A stretch of 6,379 bases of DNA from Deltaproteobacteria bacterium (GTDB lineage Bacteria; Desulfobacterota; Binatia; UBA12015). Within the stretch, counting starts at the first letter, position 1. Every line of letters starts with the position of its first letter. A program made the position numbers and the translations under genes. The notes beneath the pieces are model-generated. The model worked only from the letters and a program-made list of their open reading frames with translations. It searched no databases and was not told the DNA's origin. The stretch spans positions 1 to 6,379 of the forward strand of contig DLYX01000635.1 of NCBI GenBank assembly GCA_003447545.1, in the 5' to 3' direction. Shown piece by piece: positions 1 to 6,338 of this stretch.

Positions 1-102
1 ACCATGGCCAGCGCCGTTGCTCCCCATCTCGGGAGTATCGGTGAAGTCGTCGTCATCGGCCCTTGAACCGCCACCGGCCGAAAACCTGTCGAAGAATTTC
101 AT
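1..102 (-). CDS. N-terminal fragment of an unidentified protein, cut by the window edge
   Basis: Reading the minus strand from the ATG at 102 gives 34 codons with no stop before the window ends. The product begins MKFFDRFSAGGGSRADDDDF and continues Thr/Asp/Pro then Gly/Asn-rich. It is hydrophilic, with a four-Asp run at residues 16-19, no signal peptide and no membrane segment. The start is supported by a purine-rich ribosome binding site (GGAAAGG, plus-strand 109-115) six bases upstream. The gene would be divergent from yqgE. The fragment is too short to assign a family. A plus-strand frame over the same bases is also open from the edge to about 211, so strand choice rests on the start signal and is moderate only. 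Confidence 0.5.
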   Translation of the reverse strand, partial: MKFFDRFSAGGGSRADDDDFTDTPEMGSNGAGHG

Positions 103-108
103 CCGGGA

Positions 109-119
109 CCTTTCCACCT
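109..119 (-). promoter_or_regulatory. Ribosome binding site of the left-edge minus-strand gene
   Basis: On the minus strand the bases read AGGTGGAAAGG, ending six bases before the ATG at 102. This is a good Shine-Dalgarno match at normal spacing and is the main reason for calling the truncated left-edge gene on this strand. Confidence 0.5.
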
Positions 120-361
120 GGTCGCTACGGCTGATAGGCTCGGGATTGCTGGGTGCGGCTCCGACGTTCCGCCTACAATTTTGTGGCAGGGAATCACCAC
201 TGATCGCCTGAGGGCAGGCCCGATTCACGGGAAGTCCATGGCGAGCAAGCGGTTCCCCCCTTTCGTTCAGTATGGCTTCGGACGAGGAGGGGTTCGCACC
301 CAGCTTTTGCCCTTTCCCCCGAAAGATTGTGGGATGGATTGCTCCAAGATATCCTCAGGTC

Positions 362-367
362 AGGAGG
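362..367 (+). promoter_or_regulatory. Shine-Dalgarno site that fixes the yqgE start
   Basis: A perfect AGGAGG lies four bases before the ATG at 372. It favours that start over the in-frame ATG at 327, which would add 15 residues not typical of the family, and over the ATG at 381. Confidence 0.75.
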
Positions 368-371
368 CCTG

Positions 372-950
372 ATGGAAGAGATGGAGACGGGACCGACGCT
401 GTTGCTGGCGATGCCCCAAATGACGGACCCGAATTTCAATCGTTCGGTCATCCTTCTCTGCCGGCATGATGACGAAGGTGCTCTCGGCTTCGTGATCAAT
501 CGGCCCATGCGGATTGATGTCGCTGAATTGCTCGAAGGGGACTTTACGTTGCCGGAAAAAGTTCTTCTGACGGCTTGGGAGGGGGGTCCCGTCAGTCCGG
601 AACGGGGTTGGCTGATTTGTCGGGAGGCCCCGCTTCTTGCCGAGAGCGACGAAGAGGAATTTCTCGAGGTTTGTCAGGGCATCTATATGTCCAGTTCCCA
701 GGCTCATTTGCGCAATATTCTGTCCCGCGAGTCGAGCGACGGCGATGTGGATCGAAGCCGACTGCTGCTCGGATACGCAGGTTGGGGGCCAGGTCAGTTG
801 GAGGCAGAGTTGATCGCTTCCGCCTGGCTGCAGATACCGGTCGACAATACGCTGATTTTCGAGACAGAGGCCGATGAGGTTTGGGACAAGGGTATTCGGT
901 CTCTGGGCGTGGACCCCTTGTCAATTGCGCCCGGTCCCGGTCTCCACTGA
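372..950 (+). CDS. yqgE: YqgE/AlgH family protein (UPF0301/DUF179)
   Basis: The 192-residue product is a cytosolic YqgE/AlgH family protein of about the usual family length. The family signature is clear. Residues 13-45 carry AMPQMTDPNFNRSV followed by LLCRHDDEGALGFVINRP. GGPV lies at 71-74 and RGWLIC at 78-83. LLGYAGWGPGQLEAEL spans about 132-147, and the C-terminal block VWDKGIRSLGVDP spans 170-182. There is no signal peptide and no membrane segment. The molecular function of the family is not established. AlgH was linked genetically to alginate regulation in Pseudomonas, but no enzymatic role is settled. The start at 372 was chosen for its perfect AGGAGG site and because family members begin only a few residues before the AMPQ motif. 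The AAA+ ATPase gene follows 55 bp later on the same strand, so co-transcription is possible but not shown. Confidence 0.95.
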   Translation: MEEMETGPTLLLAMPQMTDPNFNRSVILLCRHDDEGALGFVINRPMRIDVAELLEGDFTLPEKVLLTAWEGGPVSPERGWLICREAPLLAESDEEEFLEVCQGIYMSSSQAHLRNILSRESSDGDVDRSRLLLGYAGWGPGQLEAELIASAWLQIPVDNTLIFETEADEVWDKGIRSLGVDPLSIAPGPGLH

Positions 951-1005
951 AACAAGCGGCTCTCCTCGACGTTGCGCTTTTTTTCGAGACGTCTAGCCTC
1001 ATGGC

Positions 1006-1818
1006 ATGAGTGCAACCGACGACAAGGCTCCCTACTATCTGCCCATTCAGGATGAGGTCGAGATTTTTACCCAGGCGCATAATTCTCGCCTGCCGGTTCT
1101 GCTCAAAGGTCCGACGGGGTGTGGGAAGACCCGATTCGTCGAGTATATGGCACATAAGCTCAAGGGGCCTCGCACGGGCGAGGGAGACTCTCTGGTGACC
1201 GTGGCCTGTCACGAAGACCTGACCGGTTCCGATCTTGTCGGTCGATATCTGATTCAGGGAGATGATACGGTATGGATGGATGGCCCGCTGACGCAGGCCG
1301 TTCGTCGTGGCGCGATTTGCTATCTCGACGAAGTCGTCGAAGCTCGCAAGGATACCATCGTCCTGATTCACCCGTTGACGGACCACCGCCGCATGTTGCC
1401 GATCGATCGGCGGGGTGAGGTTGTCGAGGCAGATCCGAGCTTTCTTTTGGTGGTGTCCTACAATCCCGGATACCAAAGCGTTCTCAAGGATCTCAAACAT
1501 TCCACGCGACAGCGCTTTGTCAGCCTGGAGTTTGATTATCCACCGCGGGATCGCGAAGCAGAAATCATTGCCCACGAAAGCGGATTGGACGCCGATACCG
1601 CGCTGACCCTTGCCACTCTTGGTGAAAAGGTTCGTGCATTGCGCGGATCGGGCTTGGGGGAGGGGGTCAGTACCCGCCTTCTGGTCTATGCAGGCCAGCT
1701 GATGGCGCGGGGCGTTCCCGCGAGAAGAGCTTGTACGGTAGCCGTGACGAACTCACTGACCGACGACCCGGAAATGCTGCGCGCCGTCGGAGAGGTTGTG
1801 ACCGCACTTTTTGCCTAA
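1006..1818 (+). CDS. CbbQ/NirQ/NorQ family AAA+ ATPase (MoxR-type)
   Basis: This 270-residue cytosolic AAA+ ATPase matches the length and whole-protein pattern of the CbbQ/NirQ/NorQ family. Walker A is GPTGCGKT at 35-42, and Walker B is ICYLDE at 104-109 with D108 and E109. Sensor 1 is N153 in [19 protein letters not shown] at 167-171 supplies the arginine-finger region, and STRLLVYAG at 222-230 carries the sensor-2 arginine R224. The last 50 or so residues form the CbbQ_C-type region. Known relatives act as hexamers with a VWA partner (NorD or CbbO) to activate nitric oxide reductase or Rubisco. The client here is unknown. The likely partner is the VWA gene at 3236-6325, but two other genes lie between. 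A stop at 994-996 in the same frame excludes any earlier start. No clear Shine-Dalgarno precedes ATG 1006, and a two-codon reading frame ends across it. The name NorQ or CbbQ cannot be decided from sequence alone. Confidence 0.95.
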   Translation: MSATDDKAPYYLPIQDEVEIFTQAHNSRLPVLLKGPTGCGKTRFVEYMAHKLKGPRTGEGDSLVTVACHEDLTGSDLVGRYLIQGDDTVWMDGPLTQAVRRGAICYLDEVVEARKDTIVLIHPLTDHRRMLPIDRRGEVVEADPSFLLVVSYNPGYQSVLKDLKHSTRQRFVSLEFDYPPRDREAEIIAHESGLDADTALTLATLGEKVRALRGSGLGEGVSTRLLVYAGQLMARGVPARRACTVAVTNSLTDDPEMLRAVGEVVTALFA

Positions 1819-1825
1819 GTGCGGT
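1801..1825. terminator. Perfect 9-bp inverted repeat between convergent genes, possible terminator hairpin
   Basis: ACCGCACTT (1801-1809) and AAGTGCGGT (1817-1825) are exact reverse complements separated by seven bases. The hairpin spans the ATPase stop codon (1816-1818) and lies in the short gap before the end of the convergent exported-protein gene. Its position suits transcript ending or 3' end protection in both directions. Neither side has the T-run of a standard intrinsic terminator, so the terminator call is tentative although the inverted repeat is certain. Confidence 0.45.
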
Positions 1826-1833
1826 GCCCAAGT

Positions 1834-2364
1834 TTACCAGAAGATATGGCGCCAGTTCGTCTTGCGGCGGTTCCAGGTACTATCGTCGAAGAAAGAATCG
1901 TTGCCGATGACAAAAGATGTCGTCATCTGGGGGTCTGTTGCCGCCGACATATCTGCGTAGGCGCGAACGTAGATCACGTAGCCCCCGGCAAGCCCACTCG
2001 CTTGCTGTATAGTCACCGAGTGAATCCCGCCGTTGACCGGCGCGAGGGGGTCCTTGTAGGTCCAGCGACGACCATTGGCTGACTCGGTCATGGTGAAAGC
2101 GGGCAAGCTTTGATTGAAGAGACTCCCGCTGCTGTTCTGCAGCCCGAAGGTGAAACCATCATCAAAGGGGTTCATCGCGCTGGTGGGCTGAACCCGTGTG
2201 CCGATGCGGATCAGATCCGGCTTGCTTCCGGCCCGGTATTTGATGTTGCCGTTGCAACCGCAGCAGTTTCCATTGAAGGGTTGCGGGGCTTCCTGAGCCT
2301 CGACAGCCACGGTTCCGAAACTCCATGAGAATAAAGCTAGAAAAACGAACGTTTTCAGGATCAT
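1834..2364 (-). CDS. Small exported protein of unknown function with a Cys-Cys-Gly-Cys motif
   Basis: The 176-residue product has a clear Sec-type signal peptide: a short N-terminus with one Lys, a hydrophobic stretch from about 5 to 20, and a likely cleavage after VEA at residue 23. The mature protein begins QEAPQPFNGNCCGCNGN, and its only cysteines are C34, C35 and C37. The rest is rich in Thr, Ser, Asn, Gly and aromatic residues with alternating hydrophobic positions, which suggests a beta-sandwich fold in the periplasm or outside the cell. It ends with a Trp/Arg-rich tail (WNRRKTNWRHIFW). I recognise no named family. The Cys cluster could bind a metal or form a disulfide, but that is inference. 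The ATG at 2364 is preferred over 2445 because it has GGAG six bases upstream and puts the signal peptide at the N-terminus. The gene is convergent with the ATPase gene and divergent from the SDR gene, so it is probably its own transcription unit. Confidence 0.8.
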   Translation of the reverse strand: MILKTFVFLALFSWSFGTVAVEAQEAPQPFNGNCCGCNGNIKYRAGSKPDLIRIGTRVQPTSAMNPFDDGFTFGLQNSSGSLFNQSLPAFTMTESANGRRWTYKDPLAPVNGGIHSVTIQQASGLAGGYVIYVRAYADMSAATDPQMTTSFVIGNDSFFDDSTWNRRKTNWRHIFW

Positions 2365-2370
2365 AACCCT

Positions 2371-2374
2371 CTCC
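2371..2374 (-). promoter_or_regulatory. Ribosome binding site of the exported-protein gene
   Basis: On the minus strand the leader reads GAGGGAGAGGGTT directly before the ATG at 2364, with the GGAG core six bases from the start. This selects 2364 over the upstream in-frame ATG at 2445, whose added residues are Arg-rich and would block a signal peptide. Confidence 0.7.
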
Positions 2375-2396
2375 CTCGTGCGGTGTCCCGCAGCTT

Positions 2397-2423
2397 CCCC
2401 GAGCCTCGCTCGTACCCCCGAGC
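2397..2423. repeat. 8-bp direct repeat with an inverted half-site between, operator-like
   Basis: CCCCGAGC occurs at 2397-2404 and again at 2416-2423, a 19-bp period. The inverted half GCTCG sits between them at 2408-2412, so the middle element can pair with either flank. The cluster lies in the 115-bp spacer between the divergent exported-protein and SDR genes, 33 bp upstream of the former. Such a layout fits a regulator binding site, but in GC-rich DNA it could arise by chance. Confidence 0.3.
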
Positions 2424-2461
2424 GCGCCCTTCCTCTTCCCGCCATCGACCTTTGCTTGGAA

Positions 2462-2473
2462 TCTCTTTAGAGA
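2462..2473. repeat. Short perfect inverted repeat over the SDR ribosome binding site
   Basis: TCTCT and AGAGA flank two T bases, forming an exact 5-bp inverted repeat. Its right arm overlaps the weak AGAGAA ribosome binding site of the SDR gene, six bases before ATG 2480. It is too short for a stable hairpin alone but could be an operator half-site pair. Confidence 0.25.
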
Positions 2474-2479
2474 AAGCGC

Positions 2480-3232
2480 ATGAACCTAAGTCGATCCATC
2501 AAGGGAAGTCGAGCTATCGTCACTGGTGCAGCGAGCGGAATCGGGCATGCGACAGCAGCGCTTTTAGCCGAGGAGGGGGCATTTGTCGGGGCTTTGGACC
2601 GTCCCGGCAGCGGTCTGGAAGCATCTCTCGCATCCCTGCCGGATAACGCCAAGGTCGAGACCCGTCTGGTTGATGTGACTGATGACGCGCTGGTCTGTGC
2701 GGCCGTCAACGATCTGGCCGGAAAGTTTGGTGGCCTCGATATCGTGATCAATTGTGCGGGGGTCAGTCTGCCCGCGGCGATTGGCGATGAGGAGGCCTGG
2801 GAGCGGACCATGCAGGTCAACCTTTACGGGGTTCATCGGGTCGTTCGGGCAAGCCTTCCCTATCTGGAAAAAAGTACGGCCGCCCGGATTGTGAATGTGG
2901 CCTCTACCGAAGCCTTGGGGGCCCAACCCTTTGTCAGCGCCTACACTGCAAGCAAGCATGGGGTGCTCGGGTTCACACGGGCGCTCGCCGTGGAGTTGGG
3001 TCGCCGAGGGATCACGGCGAATGCGATCTGCCCCGGACCGATTCATACCGGGATGACGGCGAACATTCCCGACGAAGCCAAGGAGAAATTTGCACGCAGA
3101 AGGGTTCCTTTGGGGCGATATGGGCAGCCGGAAGAAGTGGCCCATGCGATCCTCGGTCTGGTCTTGCCCTCGTCCTCATTCATCACCGGAGCGTGTCTGA
3201 GCGTGGACGGCGGCATGTCGATTCAGAACTGA
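2480..3232 (+). CDS. Short-chain dehydrogenase/reductase (classical SDR family)
   Basis: This 250-residue cytosolic oxidoreductase has the full classical SDR layout and the usual length. The Rossmann dinucleotide motif TGAASGIG is at 15-22. D40 at the end of the second strand predicts NAD(H) preference. D65 belongs to the conserved DV pair. NCAG at 91-94 stands for the usual NNAG. The catalytic tetrad is N114, S142, Y155 and K159, with the last two in YTASK. The PG motif is at 185-186, and the C-terminal block ITGACLSVDGG is typical. The substrate cannot be told; FabG-like 3-oxoacyl reductases and sugar or alcohol dehydrogenases share these features. The start lies just after a weak AGAGAA site in an AT-richer patch. 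The VWA gene begins three bases after its stop, so the two are almost surely co-transcribed. The SDR may therefore act in the same pathway as the AAA+/VWA machine, but that is inference. Confidence 0.93.
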   Translation: MNLSRSIKGSRAIVTGAASGIGHATAALLAEEGAFVGALDRPGSGLEASLASLPDNAKVETRLVDVTDDALVCAAVNDLAGKFGGLDIVINCAGVSLPAAIGDEEAWERTMQVNLYGVHRVVRASLPYLEKSTAARIVNVASTEALGAQPFVSAYTASKHGVLGFTRALAVELGRRGITANAICPGPIHTGMTANIPDEAKEKFARRRVPLGRYGQPEEVAHAILGLVLPSSSFITGACLSVDGGMSIQN

Positions 3233-3235
3233 TGC

Positions 3236-6200
3236 ATGGCAACACCCCTCAAATTAGATACCGTAGGGGTGATGGACGAAATGACGCGCGGAGAAAGGAT
3301 GGGGGCCCTCGAGGACCTCGCGACCGAACTGGAGTCTACCAGTCCCGGTTTTGCCACCCGCCTGCGTCAGTTTGGTGCGAAGGTTCAACCGCAGCAGAGT
3401 CCTGAGGCCTTCCGGGATCTGTCCGAAAGCCTGGCCCGGGTGGTGCGTCTGGAGGGGGTCGCTCGCGAGGCCGGTTTGGCGCTCCTGACTCTGGACACCG
3501 GGGACGTTCTGCGCTTGCAGGGGCCGGTTCTGCGGGGCTGGGCAGACGCCATTTGCGAGATCGGTTCGGTTTCCGTGCGTGCGGGGCAATCGTTCGGGGC
3601 CGCGGTGCTCCCCGCCTTGCCCGGCGCGGCTCCGGATCTTGCGGACCGTCTGGCGACCACCGCCACGGCGCTGCGAGAATTCGTGGGCGCTCACCCGGGG
3701 GAACCGATCGTGAACCGTTGCGCGACTTTCCTCGGGGAAGCTTTCATTCACCACCCGACGCTCGTCCATCAGGCGTGGCTTCGCTACGCGACCGCGGTCG
3801 CGTTTACGCCGCGACGGCCGCTCGATGTCCTTCGAGAATTGCCGAAGTCGATCGCGTTGAATCCGGAAGAGCTCGCAGCAATCCTCAATGTCGTGGCTCG
3901 TTGCGCCAGCTGGGATGTTCGTGAAGCACCCGCATGGTTTGTCGAAGCGCCGCATCTCTTGACCGGATTGCCCGGAGATAGTCGCGCCGGGTTGCTGGAA
4001 ATTCTCGACACATTAAAGGACGACGCGGTTTCGGTTCTGGATCTCCTTCGTGGGGCAGGCCCTGTGCTCCGCAGACTTTCGGCAGACGAGCGTGCACTCG
4101 TGCTGACGCACACCCTCGCAGTAGCAGTCGTTGCCCCGAAGGCGGCGCCGCGTTTTCTGCGAGGGGTGCTTCGAGTGGTTGAAGCTGTCGGCTTCGGGGA
4201 GGAACTGGAAGTCTTCGTGCAGGAAGGACTCTCCCTGGCGGAGATTCAGGAAGTCGCGGCCGAAGCGTTCTTCTCCCTCGAGTCCCGCGGCGCGAAGGCT
4301 TTTCTTGCGCGCCACGATACGGCCGTGCGCTTTGAGGATATCGAGACCACCCTTCGAGGTTATCTTCGGATCCTCGAACGGAGAGCACCGAACCTGGTAG
4401 CCGTCGATCTTGGGGGATTGTTTCCCTTTCTGGACAATCGCAAGATCATCCCGGTGAGTGCCCGGTCGGGGACGTTTCCGACCTGGGAAGAAAACTTCAT
4501 ACTTCTGAAATTACAGGCAACACTGGCAACTCTCTGGGACGAGGCCGGGACTCGATCTTTCGATCTGGGTCAATGGCTTGGGGAGGAGGCGGACGGCGGG
4601 TTCCGGGAACTCTATGCCCGTTTCGAGCTTCCGGAGGCGGCCGCCGGAATTCTGGCCCATGTGGAAGCAGCGCGGCTCGCGCCCTGGGTCAAGGAGAGGT
4701 TCCCCGGGCTGGCCGGGGATCTCGCCGACCTGCGCGCCCATGCCTTTCGCGGAGACTGCGTCCCTGCCGATGCGAGCGAACCCGAGGCGTTGCTCTTCCT
4801 TGCCCTGGGGGGATCATCCGAGCACATTGATTTCTCCTCGGAGGGAGCGGGGCTCGAAGGTTTCGCACGAATCGCGGCCGATCGGACGGCGACGATCTAC
4901 GATAGTGTGAATGAAACGGTCCGAATGACGCGTCTTCTCGAGGCCGGCGAACTCATTCGCGTCACCAACCTCGAGGACCTTTTCCTCGAGGATCCGACGA
5001 TGTCGTATTTGCTCGACGATGCCGACGAGGATGGAGGCCCCCCGCCGCCGGCGCCACCAAACCCGGACAACCAGCCGATGGATGAGGCGAATATTCCGCA
5101 GGGCGAGCGATCGGAAGATACATCACCCGCGTCCGCCGTGGACCCGGAGCTACTGAAGGCCTACCTCGAACAAAACCCCCGGGTGAAGGTCATGCGGTCC
5201 GAGGAGGCGCTGGATGCGACCGGATTGTTCGTCGCGGGGCTGACCGGTGGAGGCGGGGAACGACCCGACCAGATTTCAAACGCGGAGAGGGAGCATGTCT
5301 TTGCCTTGTCGCGGGGTGCACGCGAAGCACGGGGCGTCTTCCTCTATGATGAGTGGGACCATGAGATCGGTGATTATCGGGTCTCCTGGTGCCAGGTGCA
5401 TGAGTTGGGTCTGGGCGATGATGATCCCGGATTTTTCTCGGAGACGCTGCAGCGATATCAAGACGTTCTTCCGGAAGTGCGACGACAATTTCAGCGGGTC
5501 AAGCCGCAGGGCTATCGGACCATCCGTGGCCTCCTTGATGGTGAGGATTTCGACCTCGACGCGGTCGTTCTCGCCCGGAGTGACCTCCGGGCAAAGTTGA
5601 ATCCGGCAACACGCCTCTACACCCAACGACAACGGGAAGAGCGCGATGTGGCGACGTTGTTTCTGCTGGATATGTCAGCCTCGACCGACGAAGAGGTCGA
5701 AAAACCGGACCTCGTCGAGAACTCGCAGGAATTGCCGGAAGATTTGTCAGACACCTTCTTGCCCCTTGAATCTCTTGAAAAAGAACGCGGTCGACGCGTC
5801 ATCGATATTCAGAAGGAAGCTTTGACAATTATGTCACAAGCTCTCGAAGAGATCGGTGATTTGTTTTCGATCTATGGTTTTTCCGGACACGGCCGGGAGC
5901 GGGTAGAACTTTTTGACGTGAAGAGTTTCGATGAGGCGCTCTCTTTGGCGGTGAAGAGTCGGTTGAGCGCGATCGAGCCGCAACGTTCGACACGCATGGG
6001 GCCGGCGATTCGGCATTCGATCCGCCGGCTGGCCTCGGTGTCCTCGCGGTCGAAGCATCTGATTTTGCTCTCGGATGGCTTTCCGCAAGATTTTGATTAC
6101 GGTCGCGACCGGCGGTCCAATCTCTACGGCCTGCGGGATACTGCGCAGGCGTTGCGCGAGGCGGAGCAGGCAGGCATTTCCACTTTCTGCATTACGGTCG

Positions 6201-6325
6201 ATCGTGCCGGTAACGATTATCTTCGCGAGATGTGCGACAAGGATCGATATCTCGTCATCGAAGATATTGCCGAGTTACCGCTCGAGCTTCCGAAGATCTA
6301 TTCGCGGGCGACGCGCGACGGCTGA
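3236..6325 (+). CDS. NorD-like VWA domain protein, long form (partner of the NorQ/CbbQ ATPase)
   Basis: This 1029-residue protein carries a NorD/CbbO-type C-terminal half. Residues 1 to about 580 are Leu/Ala/Glu-rich and look all-helical, possibly HEAT-like, with no signal peptide or membrane segment. An acidic, Pro-rich linker follows (about 583-633). The NorD signature region then begins with YDEWD at 704-708, WCQVHE near 718-723 and the acidic GEDFDLDAVV near 769-778. The VWA domain starts at about 804 and keeps all MIDAS residues: D812-S814-S816, T919, and D947 in LLSDG. An acidic insert of about 40 residues (818-855) separates the first MIDAS motif from the next helix. NorD is usually near 600-650 residues and CbbO near 770, so this is a long form. 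Known members bind the AAA+ partner and the client enzyme. The gene follows the SDR stop by three bases in the same frame. ATG 3236 has no strong ribosome site. ATG 3272 (AGGGG upstream) and ATG 3299 (GGAG five bases upstream) are real alternatives that would remove 12 or 21 residues. Confidence 0.92.
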   Translation: MATPLKLDTVGVMDEMTRGERMGALEDLATELESTSPGFATRLRQFGAKVQPQQSPEAFRDLSESLARVVRLEGVAREAGLALLTLDTGDVLRLQGPVLRGWADAICEIGSVSVRAGQSFGAAVLPALPGAAPDLADRLATTATALREFVGAHPGEPIVNRCATFLGEAFIHHPTLVHQAWLRYATAVAFTPRRPLDVLRELPKSIALNPEELAAILNVVARCASWDVREAPAWFVEAPHLLTGLPGDSRAGLLEILDTLKDDAVSVLDLLRGAGPVLRRLSADERALVLTHTLAVAVVAPKAAPRFLRGVLRVVEAVGFGEELEVFVQEGLSLAEIQEVAAEAFFSLESRGAKAFLARHDTAVRFEDIETTLRGYLRILERRAPNLVAVDLGGLFPFLDNRKIIPVSARSGTFPTWEENFILLKLQATLATLWDEAGTRSFDLGQWLGEEADGGFRELYARFELPEAAAGILAHVEAARLAPWVKERFPGLAGDLADLRAHAFRGDCVPADASEPEALLFLALGGSSEHIDFSSEGAGLEGFARIAADRTATIYDSVNETVRMTRLLEAGELIRVTNLEDLFLEDPTMSYLLDDADEDGGPPPPAPPNPDNQPMDEANIPQGERSEDTSPASAVDPELLKAYLEQNPRVKVMRSEEALDATGLFVAGLTGGGGERPDQISNAEREHVFALSRGAREARGVFLYDEWDHEIGDYRVSWCQVHELGLGDDDPGFFSETLQRYQDVLPEVRRQFQRVKPQGYRTIRGLLDGEDFDLDAVVLARSDLRAKLNPATRLYTQRQREERDVATLFLLDMSASTDEEVEKPDLVENSQELPEDLSDTFLPLESLEKERGRRVIDIQKEALTIMSQALEEIGDLFSIYGFSGHGRERVELFDVKSFDEALSLAVKSRLSAIEPQRSTRMGPAIRHSIRRLASVSSRSKHLILLSDGFPQDFDYGRDRRSNLYGLRDTAQALREAEQAGISTFCITVDRAGNDYLREMCDKDRYLVIEDIAELPLELPKIYSRATRDG

Positions 6326-6326
6326 G

Positions 6327-6338
6327 CGTCGATCGACG
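6327..6338. repeat. 12-bp perfect palindrome just after the VWA stop codon
   Basis: CGTCGATCGACG is its own reverse complement and starts one base after the TGA at 6323-6325. No T-run follows within the remaining 41 bases, so it is not a standard intrinsic terminator. It could be the base of a 3' hairpin or a chance GC-rich palindrome. The rest of the window to 6379 shows no start codon with a ribosome binding site. Confidence 0.4.

Larger units (their letters stand above)
103..371. other. Divergent intergenic region upstream of yqgE
   Basis: This 269-bp spacer lies between the divergent left-edge gene and yqgE. Short open frames cross it in several phases, but none has a convincing start signal or a protein-like composition. 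It should hold the promoters of both genes. A TACAAT hexamer at 174-179 resembles a sigma-70 -10 box on the plus strand, but no -35 box lies at proper spacing (TTGCTG at 146-151 is 22 bp away), so no promoter is called. Confidence 0.5.

Noticed and set aside
174..184. TACAAT hexamer within an ACAA-TT-TTGT palindrome, a possible promoter or operator for yqgE
   Set aside because: No -35 box at 16-18 bp, and a palindrome this short is expected by chance.
17..211. Plus-strand frame open from the left edge
   Set aside because: No ribosome site or recognisable protein pattern. The minus-strand frame with a good start signal explains the first 102 bases better, though not decisively.
954..993. Seven-T run (978-984) with flanking AAGCG/CGCTT and GACGT/ACGTC pairs after yqgE, a possible terminator
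   Set aside because: The only stem ending at the T-run is 5 bp with a 16-base loop, and the other stem has the T-run in its loop. Too weak to call.
592..1575. Minus-strand open frame of 327 codons opposite yqgE and the ATPase
   Set aside because: It lies wholly opposite two strongly recognised genes and the gap between them, has an Arg/Ser/Pro-rich shadow composition and shows no family motif.
2564..3145. Minus-strand open frame of 193 codons opposite the SDR
   Set aside because: The SDR on the plus strand has all its family motifs; the antisense product shows none.
3254..3955. Minus-strand open frame of 233 codons opposite the VWA gene start
   Set aside because: Arg/Gly/Pro-rich shadow of the VWA gene in GC-rich DNA, with no recognisable domain.
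4968..4993. Repeated CTCGAGGA strings in the VWA gene
   Set aside because: They encode repeated Leu-Glu-Asp in preferred codons; no structural repeat beyond that.
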